A stretch of 64,000 bases of DNA from positions 23,352,339 through 23,416,338 of the forward strand of contig NC_089854.1 in the NCBI RefSeq assembly GCF_036373705.1. The letters run 5' to 3'. Position 1 is the first letter of the stretch. Each line of letters starts with the position of its first letter. The DNA is from Amia ocellicauda. Lineage: Eukaryota; Chordata; Actinopteri; Amiiformes; Amiidae. Shown piece after piece: positions 26,401 to 40,594 of the stretch. The position numbers and the translations under genes are program-made. Below the pieces are notes generated by a model. That model saw only the letters and a list, made by a program, of their open reading frames with translations, had not been told where the DNA came from and ran no database searches.

Positions 26401-29400
26401 TCACTTCCCCAGAAGCTGTTTTCGCTGCTGCTCCAACAAGGACTCCAAGTGATCAGCTCTTTTCAGTGCCGCCTGCCAAAACAAGAACACAGTAATTTAA
26501 AGGTTACTGACATAATTGTGAGGTTTTAAGGTTTCCCATAAAATACACATTAAACCAACTTTGTGCTTGTCTGGTATACAGCAAAAAATCCAACTACTAG
26601 AAATCCCTGAAATTAAACTTCCAAACATCCCCATACACATTCTATAAATAAACTAGCTTAACTGTATTTTTAAAAGAAAACAAAAGTTGTTTATATGATG
26701 GACTCAATCTGGAAGAGAGGTCTGTATCTTACTTACACACTAACAACACATAAAACCGAAAATGTAGATGTAGGGGGACTTTGCCTTTAAACTCCTGACA
26801 GACGCAGATCCAATAGAGCAGCTAGTCACACAGGAGACACATTATTGAGGTACTCACTTCATGCTGCTTCCGCAAGTTATTGACTGTCTCTTCCTTCTTC
26901 AAAATGGCTGCCTTCACCCTGACACAGAGAAAGACATACTGATTTAGCACACTGGTTACCGTTAGCATACCAGTAAGTGAGAGGCCTTTTGCTTCCTTAA
27001 CAGTAACAAAAACAACTGGCACAAATTGTGTTGTTTTCAGCGATGTATACGTTTCTTTCACTGCGATTCACAGCGGCTGTGTCGGGTGGTGAGGGATGCC
27101 TCACCTCTCATGGACCTCCGCCAGTTCCTCCTCCTTCTCGCGGGTCACCCTCTCCACCTCCAGTCGGTGACGGGCCCTGGTCTCGGAAACCTCCGTTTTC
27201 ATTCTCCGGTTCTCCTCCTCCGTGGCCACCAAGCGGTCGGCAAACTCCTGCCGGACCACGTCGGCCAGGCTGCGCCGCTCGTCCGCCAGCCGGTCTCTGA
27301 TCTGCATTCCCCACAACCCCCCGGGAAAGCTCAGTTAGGATGGAGACAGGAAGACATGGACAGTGGAGAGATGAAGGCAAGAGGGAGAGACTGACGGTAG
27401 ACATCACCCCTCTCTCATTGGCGCACTCCAATCCCCCACCTGTGTGATGTCCTGGACCTCCTGCTCTTTCTGCCGTAGGAGACCCTGCAGGCGGATGACC
27501 TCCCCCTCCGTCTCGCTCAGACGCTTTTTCAGCTCGTTGTGCTTGTCCTGCAGGTTCCTCTCGGATCTCTCCAGCTCCTGCAGCTCCGTCTCGTACTTCT
27601 CCCGCACGCGCTTCACCCTGTGTACACATGGTACACTGGCTTAGCTCGGCACACAGTGCTCCTGGGACATGAACCCACTACCACGTATGACTCGCTGCCA
27701 GACGGCACTAAACGTAACCGCGTTCAGCTCACCGGTTCTCGGCGGCCCTCTCGCACTCGTCCCTGGCGCCGCTCGTCTCCTCCTCGAGCCTCTGAATGGC
27801 CAACTCAATCTCCTTGTCCCGCCCCCTGCGCACCTCGTCCTTCAGCTCGCGCTCGCGGCTCAACAGCCACGCCTCCTACAGGTGAGAGACGCCCAATCAG
27901 GCTCAAAGGCTTTTGAAAGCAACAGAGCCGTCACAAGACAACTTCCTTCTGTCAACAGTCCTTCAGCGATTCACTACAATGTCAAAAACATGACCAGTTT
28001 GGGCATCTTCTACGGGTCTTGGCACATCCAACGAATGCCCAACTGCACAATATCTAATTGGGCACTGCCGTCCACAGCACCGTAATGATGAGAGACTTGG
28101 CCCCACAACAAGGCCTCATTTTGCCACACCATCCACTTCAATTTTAGTTGACCACAGATACGAAGAGTGAACGCACGGAAGACATTTCAGACCCCTCACC
28201 TCCTTCTTCATGTAGTTCTCCTCCCAGGCCTGCTTCTCAATCTCCAGCCTCTCCTTCAGGGCTTTTATCTCCGCCTGGACAGACAGACAGAGAGCCGGGA
28301 ATAGAGAACATGAGCAAAAAAGCAGACCTGAACATCACACCTCGGAGGGAAGACAGAAACCGGGCTCAGCTGCCGTGATTTTGTCGGCGGGGGAGTGGGC
28401 AAGTGCAGTTGCAGTACCTGGTGTCTCCTCTCCTGCTCCTCGCGGGTCCGGTCGAACTCCTCGCGCAGCGCCCGCCCCGCCAGAGAGCTGTTGTCCTCCA
28501 GCTGCCTCCTAAGTTCATCCAGTTCAGCACGCTGTCTGCAAGTGGGCCCCACAGTGACATTAAACCACATAGCTGTTTCCCAGCCCTCTCTCTCCCTGGC
28601 TCCAGTCAACTAAGTCCTCCACAGCACTGCCCGTGGTTTCCCAGAGGTCTACTAGCTGTTTTAAAACACCATAAAGAGCTATAATCAATAAAGCTTCTGT
28701 GCCTCACCTGGCCGCCAGCTGAGCTAGTCTCTCCTTTTCCTCGGCCACCTCGCCGTAGAGCCGCCGGCGTTGCTGCTGCAGAGCTGTCTCCTCTTCCTCC
28801 AGCTGCTTCTCATACCTGCAGGGGGCGACACGAGCAGATCAGTCACTCACCCACAACCTTGACCTCACCGTCAATAAGCACGCCCCCGTAGCTCGGTGAA
28901 CATGTGTGGATCTCTTCTCGTGTGCATGACCATATTTGCGGTGGGGCTACCTCTGCTTGGCGAGCTCCCTCTCCCGCTGGCACTGCTCCTCCTTCTCCCT
29001 CTCCAGTTGCTGGCGGAGCTCCTCCGTCTGTCGCACATACCGCTGGGCCGCCCTCTCGTCCGCCTGCAGCAGCTCGGCCTCGTGGACGGCTCGGAGCTTC
29101 TTCAGCTCCTGCTTGTGCTTGGCGATGAGCTTCTGGATCTCCGGCTCCAGCCCTGCAGAGATGCACAGCGAGGGAGATATGGTCATGAATGTGTTGTTAC
29201 ATATTTAGATGATCACATAGACACTTAATTCTCCTCTTATCTATCATACACAACAAAACCACAAGCCAACTGCAGCATCTTTAAATAGCACATTTCAACA
29301 AAAGTCAAACGGTCTGTTAATCATGCGTTTGAGGGAGAGAAACCGTTCCTCATCTGGAACTGTTTCCACTGCTGAGAGCAGGGTTCTCAAGAGAATATAT

Positions 29401-32400
29401 TTTCCAATACTATTCACAGAACACAACTAATGTCAGCATAGCTTTTATATGGGGTAAAGAAATGAACAATCATTCACTATTGTGCATACAGTGTGGACTT
29501 TTATCTTATGCTTGAAAAACAGTGCCCCCTACTGCCTGCAAATGAGAACCTAATACAAATAATAATTTTTGGTAAGATTAAATAGGATATTTTTTTGAAA
29601 CCTTTGCAAAATTACACCATATGCCTCTAAACAGGCATACTGCATGATACAATGATACAAAGCAATTAACATCCTATCATGCTCTGTGGCAAGTATAAAA
29701 ATGCTGAGCAGTGCATAAACCCTCATTACAAAGACAAATGCACATTTGAGATTTAAGTGGTGCATAAAACATAGGCACTGCTCTACAGAGCCATCCTTCA
29801 CCATATTCTCGACAAGTGGGTGAGTGCATGTGTGGTGACAACGGTACAGGCCTGACTTCTTGACCTCTACAGTAAGGGGGTCAGGAGGCTCTGTTATGCT
29901 GTGGGGGGCATTTTCCTGGTATGGTTTGGGTACACTTACTGGAATCATTACAAAGTTATTCTGAGTGATCACCTTTATCCTATGGTGAAACATGTCTATC
30001 CTGATGGGAGTGGCGAGTATCCTCTTGGAGAGTATGAAAATGATGTGAATCATATGCTATGGCCTTCGCAGTCACCAGATCTCAACCCAAGTGAACACCT
30101 ATGGGAGATTTTGGACCAACGTGTTAGACAGCGCTCTCCACCACCATCATCAAAACCCCAAATGAGGGAATATCTTTTGGAAGAATGGTGTTCATCCCTC
30201 TAGTAGATCAGAGACTTGTAGAATCTGTGCCAAGAGCTTGAAGCTGTTCTGGCGTCTCGTGGTGGCCCAACTCCTTACTGAGACACTTTATGTTGGTTTT
30301 TCCTTTAATTTGTCACCTGTCTGTATCTATTCATATCTGGCATTATTATAATTAAACTGTTTACATTAAAAAAAAAAAACATAAAATCACAAAATGTCTT
30401 TATAATGTGGTAGTGATGCAATATATCATGTGTAATCATGATCAACAATGCAGAAACTGATTCTGTAGTTTGCATGCTTTCATTTGAGTGGTCCCACATG
30501 CCTGTGGACCTTATAACGCAGAAATGTCCCTTTGGCAAGATTTTGAGGTACAAAGTTTCTCTAAACTAGGCTCAATTCTTTCAAATGCACATTATTCCTT
30601 CATTTCTTATGCAATTTTCACACAACAACTTCTACAAATTTTAATCTGAGTGGTATTTATATATATATAAATATATTTATATATATAAAAGTTTCCAAAA
30701 ACGATCTCCCATAGACTTTTTTTGTGTGTGAAAAAACTTGGTAACACTGTAATATAGTTTGTCTAATCATCAACTATGCAAAATATTATAGTACAGGTTT
30801 TCTAATTTAATTTGATAGGTGTCACATTCCTGTACTGCTTATAATATCCATATTTACCAAATGGGTGTAAAGTGTTAAAAAAACTCAAATATCTCTTTAA
30901 CATTAATGTAACTTCCCAGTATAGTGAGAAATGTCACTAGTAATTATCTTTTGGCATCCCTCACCCTGCAGTCCCTGAGGAACTTTCACAACCCTTACCC
31001 CCCCATCCTTACCTTTCACAGTGATCTCTTTAATCTTCTTGGTCTTCTCATCGATCCACTTCTCCCTGCGGATCTTCTCGGTGGCGCTCATCAGCTCCTT
31101 CAGCTTCTTGATCTCCTGCAAGAAACCACGAGGGCAGGGATGACATCATCAACATCGAGAGCAAAGCCACCACAGCTTTCAGCCAGGATTAAACCTTTCC
31201 AAGTCCCCTCCAGAAGGTAACGGACACACACACGTGCAGACGAACTTTAGAGTCACGCTGCGGATCAGGCTTTGGTGCTGCAGATATTAAATCCCTGGCC
31301 CACACTGACAGACTCTGCTTGTCTTGGTTCAGCAGATACAGCACACTTCCAGCCTCTAAACCTGTTAGTGTCATGCAGGGTTACAGATGGAGGTGAGGGT
31401 GATGGCGCTATACAGGTAGGCTGTGTGTTGAGAGCAGGGGTCTGAGCGGGGCAGGCGAAGCGGGTTAGTCTCTACGGCAGTGAGTCAAACCTGTCAGGAC
31501 CTCAGGTTCACGCACTCCCATTTTGCATCTAACCGGACGTTAATTTCGGTTCATTCTGCACGGATTAGTAGACAATATCATACGTGTCATGTGTGTCATA
31601 CGTATCACGTATGACACACATGACATATACGTAATATCATACGTGTTTTTTTGCAATGTACATTAACTGGCACAGCCAGGAGAGATCTCTTGGCAAGCAA
31701 TTTACAATAAGATGGACTTTCCTGATTAATTGAAGAACATTACAAGCCATAGATTAAATACTGATTGTGGACCTGTCAGATTTGACACACAGAGATTTCT
31801 ACCTCAAGGAATGACAGAGAGGAAGAGGAAGGATTGAGAATAAGGGGATTAGACGATGAAAAAGTGTTACCTCACACAAGGGACCCAGAATGTGCCATAC
31901 CTAGCCAGAAGAGAGACAGCCAGAAACCATAAAGAATAAAAAAAAGAGAGAAATAAAAACGGTATTTAAGAAGCACCAACACTGCAGCAAAGAGACACTG
32001 CAAGCAATCACAGCTGAGATGAAATTGCAAAAGGGAAGCGAGAGACGCCTGCCAGAGTAAAGCCCCACTACCCATGAGTGCAGTGAAGACACCCCTCACT
32101 GCCACTGCGTTAACACCACAGCATCCTTGTCTTTCTAACGTGGATGATCTCATTTGCATCTTATGTATATAAAACTGTATCTAACTGGTTCACACACTTT
32201 GTGGGTGTGTGAGCTGTTATCTAACATGCACAGCACTCTCACACTCTCTTACCAAGTCATGCTGCTCCTGCATCTGGGCGATCTTCTTGGTGTATTTCTG
32301 GTCCACCTGCTTGAGCTCGGTGACCACGCCCTCACAGCGCTCGCTCAGGGCTTTCTTATCGTCAATGAGCTGAGGAGAAGGGCAGGAGATCAGCCACATT

Positions 32401-35400
32401 GACGACACGGTAACACCACAGTTTCCCGCAGCTCACTCATAGTTTACTGAGAGCATTCCCACATTCATCTTGGCTTGGTCAAATTTAGGCTCCCCCCCCC
32501 TGTTTTTCTATTATTGCATTTTTTTTCTTGAACATCCAAATCTTGCATTAATATTAACCTAGCACCTAGATCACTGTGGTACTGCAGATCTGTGTAATAC
32601 CCATCTGCCCAGGTGTGAACTTGCATCCGTACCTGGTCTATGAAGGCCAGGTGTCTCTGGATGGTGGCTTCGTACTGCTCTTTCTGCAGCTGGAAGTTGC
32701 GGTTGAGTTCCTTCTCTGTCTCCTTGACGTGTCGGACGGTCAACTCACGCTGCTGGGCCTTAGAGGGAGGGGGGGTCGGGAGTCAGGTCAGGATTCACAC
32801 AACATTCCCACTGCAGTGACATCCCACAGATTGTATTTAATTTTCATATCAGGCCTTTAACCTTCAACAGAAACCATGGAACTCCACCATGCCGGCCACA
32901 CTCTGAGATGCTTATGAACCAAAGTGACTAAAGCATGCTCTGGGCCCCTCCTCACCAGCGCGGTCTGCAGCATGTTCACAGTCCGCCTCTTCTCCTCCAG
33001 TTCAAGCTTCACCCTCATCATGGAGCCCGTGACCTCCGCCGCCGTCGCCGAGGCCTGCTCCACCCCCGCCAGCTCCTCCTCAGACAGCAGCACCTGGAGA
33101 GAGGAGGGATGCCAGGGTGTTACTGCGGTACTTCCTCCAGAAGCCCTTGGAAGCTTGGCCTAGACCAAATCAAGACTTTGACATGACTGGGCATCGCAAC
33201 TTATCACTTTTATACCAGATTTATTTCTAAATAAAATAAACAGAGATAGGGTACAAGCTTGTCACTTGCTATTCATAGGTAGGTTAACATTTTGATTTGT
33301 TTTAGGCCCAGTGCTGAGAAACTGATACTCTGACCAAGTCCTATGTCTGGGCAAGTGCAATTCCCTCTCCGACCACAAGAGGTCACTGCAGTCCTCTCAC
33401 AGGCTCACCTCTCGGAGCGACCCTGAGGTGACTGACCGCGGCCGCTCCTGCTCGGACTTCTCCATCTCGTCCAGGAAGCTCATGATACTCTGCAGCTTGG
33501 CCTCCGAGAGCAGGGCGCCCCCGTCTGGCAGGGCAGGTGACTGGCTCAGCTTGCCGTGGCGCTCCAGGTTGTCGGCCGTCAGCGAGTTGGAATCTGCGTC
33601 CTGGGGGAAGGATGGGGAGGTTAGATCAGGACCGACCACGAAGACAATACATCGATGTAGTTAGTACACTATTATATGGTCACATTTTTGTTTTTTGATT
33701 CCTCACTTCATCAATCCAGGAGTACTTCTCCTTCCTGTAGCTCTTGGGCTCAGGCAGTTTCTCGGGCTCCTCCTCCAGCAGTTTGAGGGTATCCAGCAGG
33801 TCGTTCAGAGTGGTTTTCGACTGGGCTCTGCTGGATGGTGCCGTCTGCCGCTGCTCCTCGTGGCTCACTGCGCTGTGCACCAGCTCCTGCATAGACAACA
33901 GACAACAAAACAATATTGCATTTTGTATATTTGTGTAAAAAGAAAAGGTGTTTCTCTCTAGAAATCCAAGATCTCACAATACAACAGCTAAAAATACATA
34001 CACAATTTAAATATTTTACGTACAAAACCTTGTGTGTTGTTACGAAGCAATGATACTGGCAGTTTGGCGGGGTTACCTGTGAGCACTGGGACCCTCTGCC
34101 CGGGGAGTCAGTGGGGGACCCTGATCTCAGGTTCGAAGCATCATCAACATCAGCGGAAACATTCACATTGGAGTCTGTGGGAGGAGTGAGAGATTGTCAT
34201 GGATTTGAGGCTTTCATACGATTGCTCACAGCGTAGATTTACCAGGTTAAGGTCAGAATGATGGTAAAATCAAAGCTTTAACACTAAACTCCCAATAAAG
34301 TTCTCAGTATAAGTCTACACTACAAACAACCCTGCCCCCCTTTAACCGATCCTCTCTCCCTCTGCAGATCGCTCACCCACGGGGCCCCCGCTCCACCCTC
34401 ACCCATGTTCTTGGCCTTGATGTCGCCGGCTGCACCAGTACCCTTGTTGCTAGGAGACAGCTTTGCAGGTTTTTTTCGGCCCACCTTCCCACACTGCCTC
34501 AGGGCCTCGATCTCCTCCTCCGCGATTCGCTGGGCCTCGGAGGCTCGCTGGGCCCTCTTCTGCTGCAGCTCCTGTGGATAAAGACAGAGCAATCGGGGAC
34601 GGGCCTTCAGTTTTGTTGATTTACGTTGCTGTGCGAAGGGTTGCAACTGTTCCTGCTCAGAAATATCACAGACGATCAGAGACTCAAGAGTACAATCCCT
34701 CTTTAGTGCGATTTCATGCTATTTATAGGCCTAACAGTGGAGTTGGGTTAGGTTTTTACAGGTACTGGTTTGGTGTGTTGAATTTTAAGATACCCACACC
34801 ATTATGAGATGCCAAATCTGCTAATCGACCTATTTAAGAGAATCAGGTAAAAACATAATCAAGCCCAATGGCAGCGAGTTTCCTGAAGAACCTGAAAAAC
34901 GAATTAAACCTAAAGTAAAGCCCCCGTCCGAAGCCTGCAGCTTAATTTTCTTTTCAACTAACCATGTATGAAACTTATATGCTTGTTAATTTCTATTAAT
35001 GAACATTAATTTCTATAATGAGCAGCCCAATAGTCCAGGACAATCCTCCATGGTTGCTCAACTCAATCCTGAAGTACCTGTATAGCAGCTCGCCTGGCCA
35101 GTCGTGCCTTCTCCTCCCGAATGCGTTTCCGGTCATCCTCTTTCTTCTTTAGCACTTCCTGCGCCTTCCCTCCCTCCGCTCTCTGCTCCCTCTCCTACGT
35201 GAGGAATAAGGAACAGTGAGATCCCTCTGTTTATTCTCTGAAATCAATCTCCATCCTAAAACTAAATCTAAGCCCATGTAAATTATAGAACAGTAGAGCG
35301 AATATAGAAGGTAACAAATGGAAATGATAACAACCACACATTTGTACACGGGTGCGACAGCAAACACACAACAAAAAATCTACTGCCATTTGTGCTGAAG

Positions 35401-38400
35401 CAAAGTTCTTGCTAACACTTGTGATTTCTAATTTTGGACGTTGTTGAAATTGCAGCGTTGATAACAGTCCCACAGAGCCATTAGTTAGTTTATTTTAATT
35501 ATTTCAGTCTAACGCACACAAAACACTTAGAAACATTGACAATGTCAAGCGATCAAAACCAGGACACTTTCAGCACCTCCCCCATTCCCCAAGCGTCTAT
35601 CTCCCCAGCCCCTTGCACACACACTCGTACCTGCTTCTTGGTGGTCAGCAGGCGTTTGAGGGCCGCCTCGTTGGCACGCTGTCTCTGCGCATGGCGTCTG
35701 TACCAGCGCTGGATGGTGACGGCTGCGTGGTTGACCTGCTGGATAAACCTGCTAACACCAGAGACAGAGAGTCACTCACTGGGAGTCATTACAATTCTCA
35801 CTCCTTGTTACAACAAGCACACTTGGGACTGGACAACACGTGTTATTATAATTCTGACTGCTTCAATGCCAAACTCTTATAACTAGAAAGCAATTAAACA
35901 GTTAGGTAAGAAACCAAAACTATTACGGTCTGCAGTGCATACAGTGTCGGAAAAAATAAATGCAAATACTTTTAGCCACACGACTCTTTTGCAAACTTGA
36001 GGTAATTGTTAGTGCAGCGTAAAGTACAAGCATCACATCGATTGTGGGGACACCACAATCTCAAGACAAGCCATCGCCCCCCCGAAGGGGATGTGGTCAT
36101 TACTCGAACATCGGCCATGACGTCACCTTTCCGCCTCCTCCTCTGTTACTTCCCGTCTCCTCAGCTGGGAGGGGCTGCTGCGCGCCGCGTTGTTATTGGG
36201 GGAGGAGAAGTTCTTCTGAGACTTGGTCAATGAGGCACTCTCCAGAGGGCCCTCGTCATTGACTGTAGCCTTGATGATGTTACTACCATTGCAGGGAGAG
36301 AGACAGAGGTGAGCGCACAACTAAAAAACAACAAAAAAAAAAAAAAACAGGACTGCCTGGGGTTAAATCTAGTTTCAGCAGGTTTGGGAAGTCGTACATA
36401 AACAAATTACCCAGCTGTGACCGCAGGAGCTGTGCCATGCGGGTCATTAACGGTTACAGATCCACTGATACAGACATGAGATTTGGAAGTCGGCCTTGTA
36501 ATGTAACAGCTATGTGTACAAAACCACTGAAACCACAGCATACATAGATATGTAACTCATAAGTAACAATTGTGCGCTTGTACACTTGTAATGATCCACA
36601 CAAGATAAGAGTCGAGTGTGGATACTATGGTAGAGATTAACACTGAATTTCATAATAGGTTGTCTATAAAAAAAAAAGAATTAACAAACATATAAAGGTT
36701 TGCAAAATTACACTTCTATCGAACTCTTTATCCAGGACATTTGGCGCTAGAAATAGCGGCCATAAAGAATCTTGCTCCTACTTGAAAGATGGCTTCTGGT
36801 TGGAGCTCTTGGGGGTGAGGGGCTTGTCGGAGTAGTTGTTGTGCAGGATGGTGGTCACAGAGTTCCCCACGGCTGCTTTGTTACTCCTGAGAGGGGGAGA
36901 GAGAAACAGGGCTGAAAACGTCCCAGAGAAAAGATCGCACTGAAGTCCACACGGTACAAGCTACACACACACACGCAACGCACACACACGCCTCGTTCTG
37001 ACTGCAGGAGTCCTGACCTGTTATTGGCGGTGAAGTTGGCAGCGAGGGCCACTGCAGCCTCTCTCCTCTTCAGACCTGCTGGCGAGTCGGTGGTGCTGGT
37101 TCTGCGGGCACTGCCAGGCGTGGGGAAAACTCTGGGCTGGTCATCCTATCACAGAGAGACTGGGTTAACCATTGTACACTACTGTTATATTAAAAATTAA
37201 GCAACTTACCAGAAAAAAAATGACGTCGGGCTGAGAAATTAAGGTGAGAAATGACCATCCCTGGTTAGTGCAGGTTTGGTGGTGATCTGCTGGCAGTGGT
37301 AAAATCGGCGCAACAGTGCGGGCTTACCAGGATGTTCCAGGTGGTGCGGTCAGGGGAGGTCTTGCTCAGGCTGGCCAGCTTCCTGCGGCCATCAGAGCTG
37401 CTGTCGAATAAGGCCAGGAAGTCGTCTGGTGGCTCCTCACTGGGACACAGAACAGTGACAGGTCAGACATGGCGAGTGGATGGCCCGGACATGACTGACC
37501 TCTACAGAAAACAAACCTGGACTTCACCAGGATCTCAGTACCTCTGTCCACTCTGGACCGCACTTCACTAGACACTAACTTTGAAAATGACCCCCAATAA
37601 AAGCAAAACACATAACACACTAGATTAATTATTCTTATATAAATATGCCAGCTATTCTGATAAATGTTACCACCTTCATTAGAAATTATTTTTACTAATT
37701 GCACATAATACCATTCATTCAGCTTTATTTTGCATGAATTGCAGATTCCTTTTGGAATTCCAACACGTCTCAATCCTTTTAAACCAGGGGTTAATTACAT
37801 TATAAATGAGCGCAAACACATGTTGCCCACTCCTTCCTATTCAGCTTTCACATGCTGCCGCCGTCTGAATGTGAATGAATGCAGATGCATGCTCTCCCAC
37901 TCGGTCTGGGCCCTCCTACAGCATCTGTGCTGGCGCCCACTCTGAGAAGGCCAGCTGGCCCTCTGAAAGGCAACTCACTGACACCGATTCAAAAAGCACA
38001 TTCCTCTGCGCTTAGGTTTATAACAGAGGGGGGAAGATAGCTCTGAAGGGGGCGGGGGGTGGGGGGGGTTGCCTTAGACTGTCCAGAATTTAAGACCCTA
38101 TTCTCTGTCCCCAGGAGGGTTTAGGACCAGCGGCAGCTGCTGGACAATGAGGCCCCTGCATGCACACACTTTTGCATTCAGTCAGCCTCCTTTCAGCAGC
38201 CTTAACTCCAACCCTCCCCCTCCAGGTCCCCACAATACAGCCTGCTGCCCAGGGCTTGCTCCTTAACAACAGCGCCCAATCAGTCCTTTATGAAGGAGCC
38301 ACACTCCACAAAGGCTATTGTACCAGCCAAGCGGGCCTGTCTGACCGCAGAGCCAGTTGTTGCTCTTGGAAGATGCTCTCCAGTCAACAGGAAGCACCAG

Positions 38401-38891
38401 ATAGCTTTACAGATCACAATGTCATCCAGGGCAGCCAGGCTTCAGGGTTTAGAGGCCGCCAAGCCTGTATCCCCCCACCCCATAGAGTGCAAGCTTCAAC
38501 ATTCAAACTCAGAGTCCAGTGTGTGCAGCATCTGCCTGCGTCTGTTCGGTGCATTTAAAAAAAGCCTGTTCTAGTCCGAGTTTACTGTCTGTCTAATATA
38601 CAGAATTAAATTGAGATCAACCATACAAGAGTGAGGGACCAACTTCAGTGAGGGAATCCATTCCTGATCACCTCAGAGCAGCCAGCCAACTCAAAGGAGC
38701 AGCTCTTAAAACAACAACGAAAACTATAAATACTATACATATATCTGATAACAAATCACGGGTATGACTTCTGCAGATCGATATACCTGACGCAGGGTTT
38801 GGGTCTCTGGTTGACCTGTGTGGTGCTGTTTGACCTCCGCAAATTCTTGATGGAGCGAGAGCTGCCCAGGCCGGGTTCTGCCTGAAGACAC

Positions 38892-38973
<82 letters not shown>

Positions 38974-39308
38974 GGGGGAGAACAGCCATTTCAGTTTACA
39001 GAAATCTTAAAAACATTCCACCCCTCCCCATGTGAAATAATTCGTCCCGGACAAATAACCCTGACCAAGCCACCCCACCCCCACCCCAGTCTCTGAGCCC
39101 GGACATGTCTCACCAGGGTGTTGCGCTTGCCCTTGCTGTCGCTAGCGAGGGAGACAGAGACAGAGCGGGAGAACTGTTTGGCCGGAGATGCGCTGCTTGG
39201 TCTGCGGGACACAGACAGCTGGGAGCCCGTGAGGCTGAGATCAAGGGCGTCCCCCGCGCCCACCGAGACGCTGCCAGGCAGAGAGGGCGGGCTGCGGGCA
39301 GAGTGCAT
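26401..39308 (-). CDS. cep131: Centrosomal protein CEP131 (AZI1)
   Basis: Twenty-five coding exons join in phase into 1100 codons, close to human (1083): 39114-39308, 38787-38881, 37328-37439, 37018-37145, 36782-36886, 36127-36282, 35631-35748, 35078-35194, 34403-34571, 34077-34174, 33707-33886, 33409-33600, 32956-33093, 32633-32758, 32253-32369, 31013-31115, 28951-29152, 28708-28815, 28418-28535, 28200-28274, 27733-27875, 27440-27617, 27105-27301, 26858-26918, 26401-26472. CEP131 is a centriolar-satellite and ciliary protein needed for genome stability and cilium formation. Seen here: a Ser-rich N terminus with RRSNSTTQV, the ANFTANNR block, an IQ motif ([17 protein letters not shown], about 272-288), the [18 protein letters not shown] block, and Glu/Arg/Lys-rich coiled coil over roughly the C-terminal half. 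The ATG follows an acceptor at 39320, so at least one non-coding exon lies upstream. The last intron-exon junction and stop give a short tail ending QQRKQLLGK. Confidence 0.95.
29790..30300 (+). pseudogene. Tc1/mariner transposase relic in cep131 intron
   Basis: The plus strand reads catalytic-domain pieces of a Tc1-like transposase in shifting frames: [16 protein letters not shown] text near 29880-29930, then [20 protein letters not shown] in the open piece 29901-30203. Glu of the third catalytic block is preserved, but stops and frameshifts break the rest. I saw no terminal repeats, so this is a fragment. It is antisense to cep131, in the intron between the exons at 31013 and 29152. Confidence 0.75.
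31586..31624. repeat. Perfect 18-bp palindrome with 3-base loop
   Basis: GTCATGTGTGTCATACGT (31586-31603) is followed by ATC and its exact inverse (31607-31624). The block AATATCATACGTG flanks it as a direct repeat at about 31574-31586 and 31632-31644. It lies in a cep131 intron. Confidence 0.9.
38896..38978. repeat. (GA)n microsatellite plus poly-G
   Basis: About 33 GA units followed by a run of about 16 G. It begins about 15 bp from the cep131 exon ending at 38881. On the transcribed strand it is a (CT)n tract directly preceding that exon's acceptor, and so it forms an unusually long pyrimidine tract. Confidence 0.95.
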
Positions 39309-40529
39309 CCTCAACGGACCTGGAGGGGAACAGAAGGCAGCAGCAGTACTCAGTGAGTGGAGCCACGTAGGAAAGTAGTGAAACGTTGAAAACCTGTCAA
39401 TCAAACACCTGTTTGTATAGCCTGTTGGCAATTTGCACCTTAGGGGGAACTCGCCGCAGCGGCTTTGTGGAATGTCGGAATGTGGCAAGTTCATTTATTT
39501 TTTCATTCTGTGCCTTGAGTTTTTAGTTATAGAAAATGTATCATCTTCTTATGTTATCTTGGCAAAAGCACGAGGGGAAAAAAAACACATTGTTATAATT
39601 GTTCTACAGAAATAGAAGGCTGCAGATTTTCTCTTCAGTAAACAATTACCCCTAGCAACCAGGGTCTTCGCTTAGGCCCTCACACTACCAGCAGCACCGG
39701 GTCCTCATTCTCTGGCTGAAATGTCAGCTTGTACTCCAACTCGCACATAAAAGCCTTACCTGAACCATGCCAGGCAAAGATTTCCATCTGTAGCCACGGC
39801 ACTAAGTATTCAGGATACAGTGTTAGAGAGAACGATACCACGTCTATTTAACGTTGACAGTGCCATTGGAGTGAAACCAAGGACAAGGAGGATAGGAAGC
39901 CACGACTCGCATTCAGAGTCGTTCTCATGAGTTCCCTGCACAGTAACTGCCAGAATACTGCTACACACACAGCTAAAATAAAAGCCCGGTTTCTGTGAGA
40001 AAGGATTGTTATACTGTGAATGTCATTAGCTAATGCAGAACGGTCATCATCACATAAGAGACTGGCTGCAGCTAGCAGTCTAAATCCATACGCGGATGGG
40101 AACTCAACTGGGTTTGGTTTAGTTCTGCTGCAGTGTAACGCACTCTGGTTGTGGGTGTAGAGCATTTGAGATTGAGGATTAATACTGCGCAGATTCCTGT
40201 GGTGTCAGTTACACTGTTTAGAAGCCACTGTGTGTAGGAGGACATGGTAGGATTGCCAGTGCAACGCTGAGGGAGAGACAGAAACACTTGTTTTTTAGTA
40301 TAATGCATTGTGAAGTCGTCCAATTCCTAAACTAGGTTAAAAGCAAGGTGTACAAAACACTAGTCTGGTGTGTGCAAAAAATAGCTATATAATTATCCAT
40401 ACATTACAGTGGTGCTTACCCACTGCTCTTACCAACTGTATGACATCAGTACAGTAAGTTACATTACATCATCAGTAAGGACAGAGGTTTGTTATTATAT
40501 ATACAATATACAGAAACACATACACACAC

Positions 40530-40594
<65 letters not shown>

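Noticed and set aside
27108..27629. 173-residue minus-strand frame across two cep131 exons and their intron
   Set aside because: Low-complexity Gly/Ala/Arg text in the wrong frame; the CEP131 coiled-coil frame is spliced at 27301 and 27440.
38756..38989. Ser/Leu repeat protein
   Set aside because: The repeat is only the translation of the (CT)n microsatellite preceding a cep131 exon.
40533..40594. Regulatory Z-DNA or origin-like element
   Set aside because: The (TG)n(TA)n(CA)n tract is a common fish microsatellite; nothing nearby supports a function.
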